From: an uncultured Microcaldota archaeon
Lineage (GTDB): Archaea > Micrarchaeota > Micrarchaeia > Anstonellales > Anstonellaceae
DNA: 6,573 bases
Reading direction: 5' to 3'
Assembly (NCBI GenBank): GCA_903923795.1
Contig: CAIXYX010000058.1
Location: forward strand, 1 to 6,573
The notes beneath the pieces were generated by a model. That model worked only from the letters and a program-made list of their open reading frames with translations. It was not told where the DNA came from and did no database searches. The translations under genes and the position numbers were made by a program. Positions 6,161-6,573 of the stretch are shown here, in pieces. The first letter of the stretch is position 1; every line of letters starts with the position of its first letter.

Positions 6161-6170
6161 GATTATAAAA
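6161..6170 (-). promoter_or_regulatory. TATA-like box of lysS, probably shared with the divergent gene
   Basis: The minus strand reads TTTTATAATC, about 28 nt from the lysS ATG at 6138, consistent with leaderless transcription. The plus strand reads GATTATAAAA, equally TATA-like, and could drive the PRC-barrel gene from a start near 6192 with a leader of about 50 nt. Confidence 0.55.
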
Positions 6171-6195
6171 TGAGTCACCCTTTAGGGGAGGCAGG

Positions 6196-6213
6196 CGAGT
6201 GATTATCATCTCG
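6196..6213. repeat. Imperfect inverted repeat upstream of the PRC-barrel gene
   Basis: CGAGTGAT and ATCA-CTCG (one bulged T at 6209) are inverted around T6204. It lies just downstream of the predicted plus-strand transcription start, so it could be an operator or a leader hairpin. It may also be chance. Confidence 0.3.
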
Positions 6214-6232
6214 TCACAAGCGACCAGAAACG

Positions 6233-6237
6233 GGTGA
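6233..6237 (+). promoter_or_regulatory. Shine-Dalgarno site of the PRC-barrel gene
   Basis: GGTGA sits 4 nt before the ATG at 6242 and matches the GGTGA part of the archaeal anti-SD complement. It supports this start. Confidence 0.55.
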
Positions 6238-6241
6238 GCAT

Positions 6242-6496
6242 ATGAGCGTGAAGGTTTCGAAAATCTACGGAATGGACATCTACACCGACGGTGGCAAGTT
6301 CTTGGGCCGCGTGCAGGATATCCTCATCGATCTCGAGCAGGGAAAAATCGTTCGAGTGGTGATGGAGCCATTGGCCAACGTCTCGAAAGAGGAGGCAAAA
6401 CGCATTCTCAAGGAGAAGAGCGTGCTCTACAGCTCGGTAAAGAGCGTCGAGGACGTTGTGGTGGTCACCAAGGGCGCGGTTGGATTGGAAGCTTGA
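6242..6496 (+). CDS. Small PRC-barrel domain protein
   Basis: This 84-residue protein consists almost entirely of one PRC-barrel. VSKIYGMDIYTDGGKFLGRV (5-24) followed by QDILIDLEQGKIVRVVMEPL (25-44) shows the family pattern of a short strand, a G-x-x-LG turn and a D-x-x-x-G-K-I/V strand pair. Single-domain proteins of this kind are widespread in archaea; PRC-barrels are found in RimM and photosynthetic reaction-centre H subunits, and free-standing archaeal ones have been linked to cell division (CdpB proteins) in some groups. Whether this one shares that role is unknown. There is no signal peptide, so it should be cytoplasmic. GGTGA (6233-6237) lies 4 nt before the ATG. It is the only plus-strand gene, divergent from lysS, and ends before a strong hairpin. 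Confidence 0.9.
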   Translation: MSVKVSKIYGMDIYTDGGKFLGRVQDILIDLEQGKIVRVVMEPLANVSKEEAKRILKEKSVLYSSVKSVEDVVVVTKGAVGLEA

Positions 6497-6535
6497 ATTA
6501 GAAAAAAGAAAAAAATCCAATTGTGGCTCGTTAAG

Positions 6536-6573
6536 GGTCGGCCTCGAGGCCGACCAAATTTCGTTTCTTTTTA
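6536..6573 (+). terminator. Perfect hairpin with T-rich tail after the PRC-barrel gene
   Basis: Positions 6536-6555 are a perfect 20-base palindrome: an 8-bp stem GGTCGGCC/GGCCGACC with a TCGA loop. The tail AAATTTCGTTTCTTTTTA runs to the window end. An A-rich tract (about 6501-6517) precedes it, so the element is roughly symmetric and could also stop a convergent minus-strand gene outside the window. Confidence 0.75.

Noticed and set aside
6206..6520. Minus-strand open frame of 104 codons opposite the PRC-barrel gene
   Set aside because: It is a shadow of the PRC-barrel coding sequence, which has a family match and an SD site; the minus frame has neither.

Overview
The window looks like a piece of an archaeal chromosome, most likely from a GC-rich DPANN-type lineage such as Diapherotrites or Micrarchaeota. 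The lineage is inferred from gene content, not from a marker search. The archaeal call rests on four things: a class I lysyl-tRNA synthetase; a free-standing PRC-barrel protein of about 84 residues; small membrane proteins with prepilin-type leaders; and AT-rich TATA-like boxes centred about 27-28 nt upstream of several start codons (positions 386, 3928 and 6138), the geometry of leaderless archaeal transcripts. Genes inside the operon carry Shine-Dalgarno sites instead.

Layout. All genes but the last lie on the minus strand, so transcription runs right to left. At the right end, a bidirectional AT-rich promoter region (about 6139-6241) separates the PRC-barrel gene (6242-6496, plus strand, followed by a perfect hairpin and T-rich tract) from lysS (6138-4510). 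Next is a separately promoted three-helix protein resembling a VirB2/TrbC pilin (4420-4091), ending in a double hairpin. Then comes a tight four-gene operon (3928-1824) of small proteins with one N-terminal membrane helix each, at least two of which have type IV prepilin-like processing motifs. A PLP-dependent aminotransferase of the archaeal AlaAT type (1711-419) follows with its own TATA box. At the left edge is a truncated Cys-containing secreted protein or lipoprotein (386-1).

How the parts relate. lysS and the aminotransferase are housekeeping enzymes. The VirB2-like protein and the four-gene pseudopilin-like operon are the unusual part. Together they suggest a cell-surface or envelope structure, but no assembly ATPase, platform protein or prepilin peptidase lies inside the window, so that role is inferred. 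Every intergenic gap is under 170 bases and is accounted for by promoters, terminators or ribosome binding sites. No tRNA, rRNA, CRISPR array or insertion sequence was seen.
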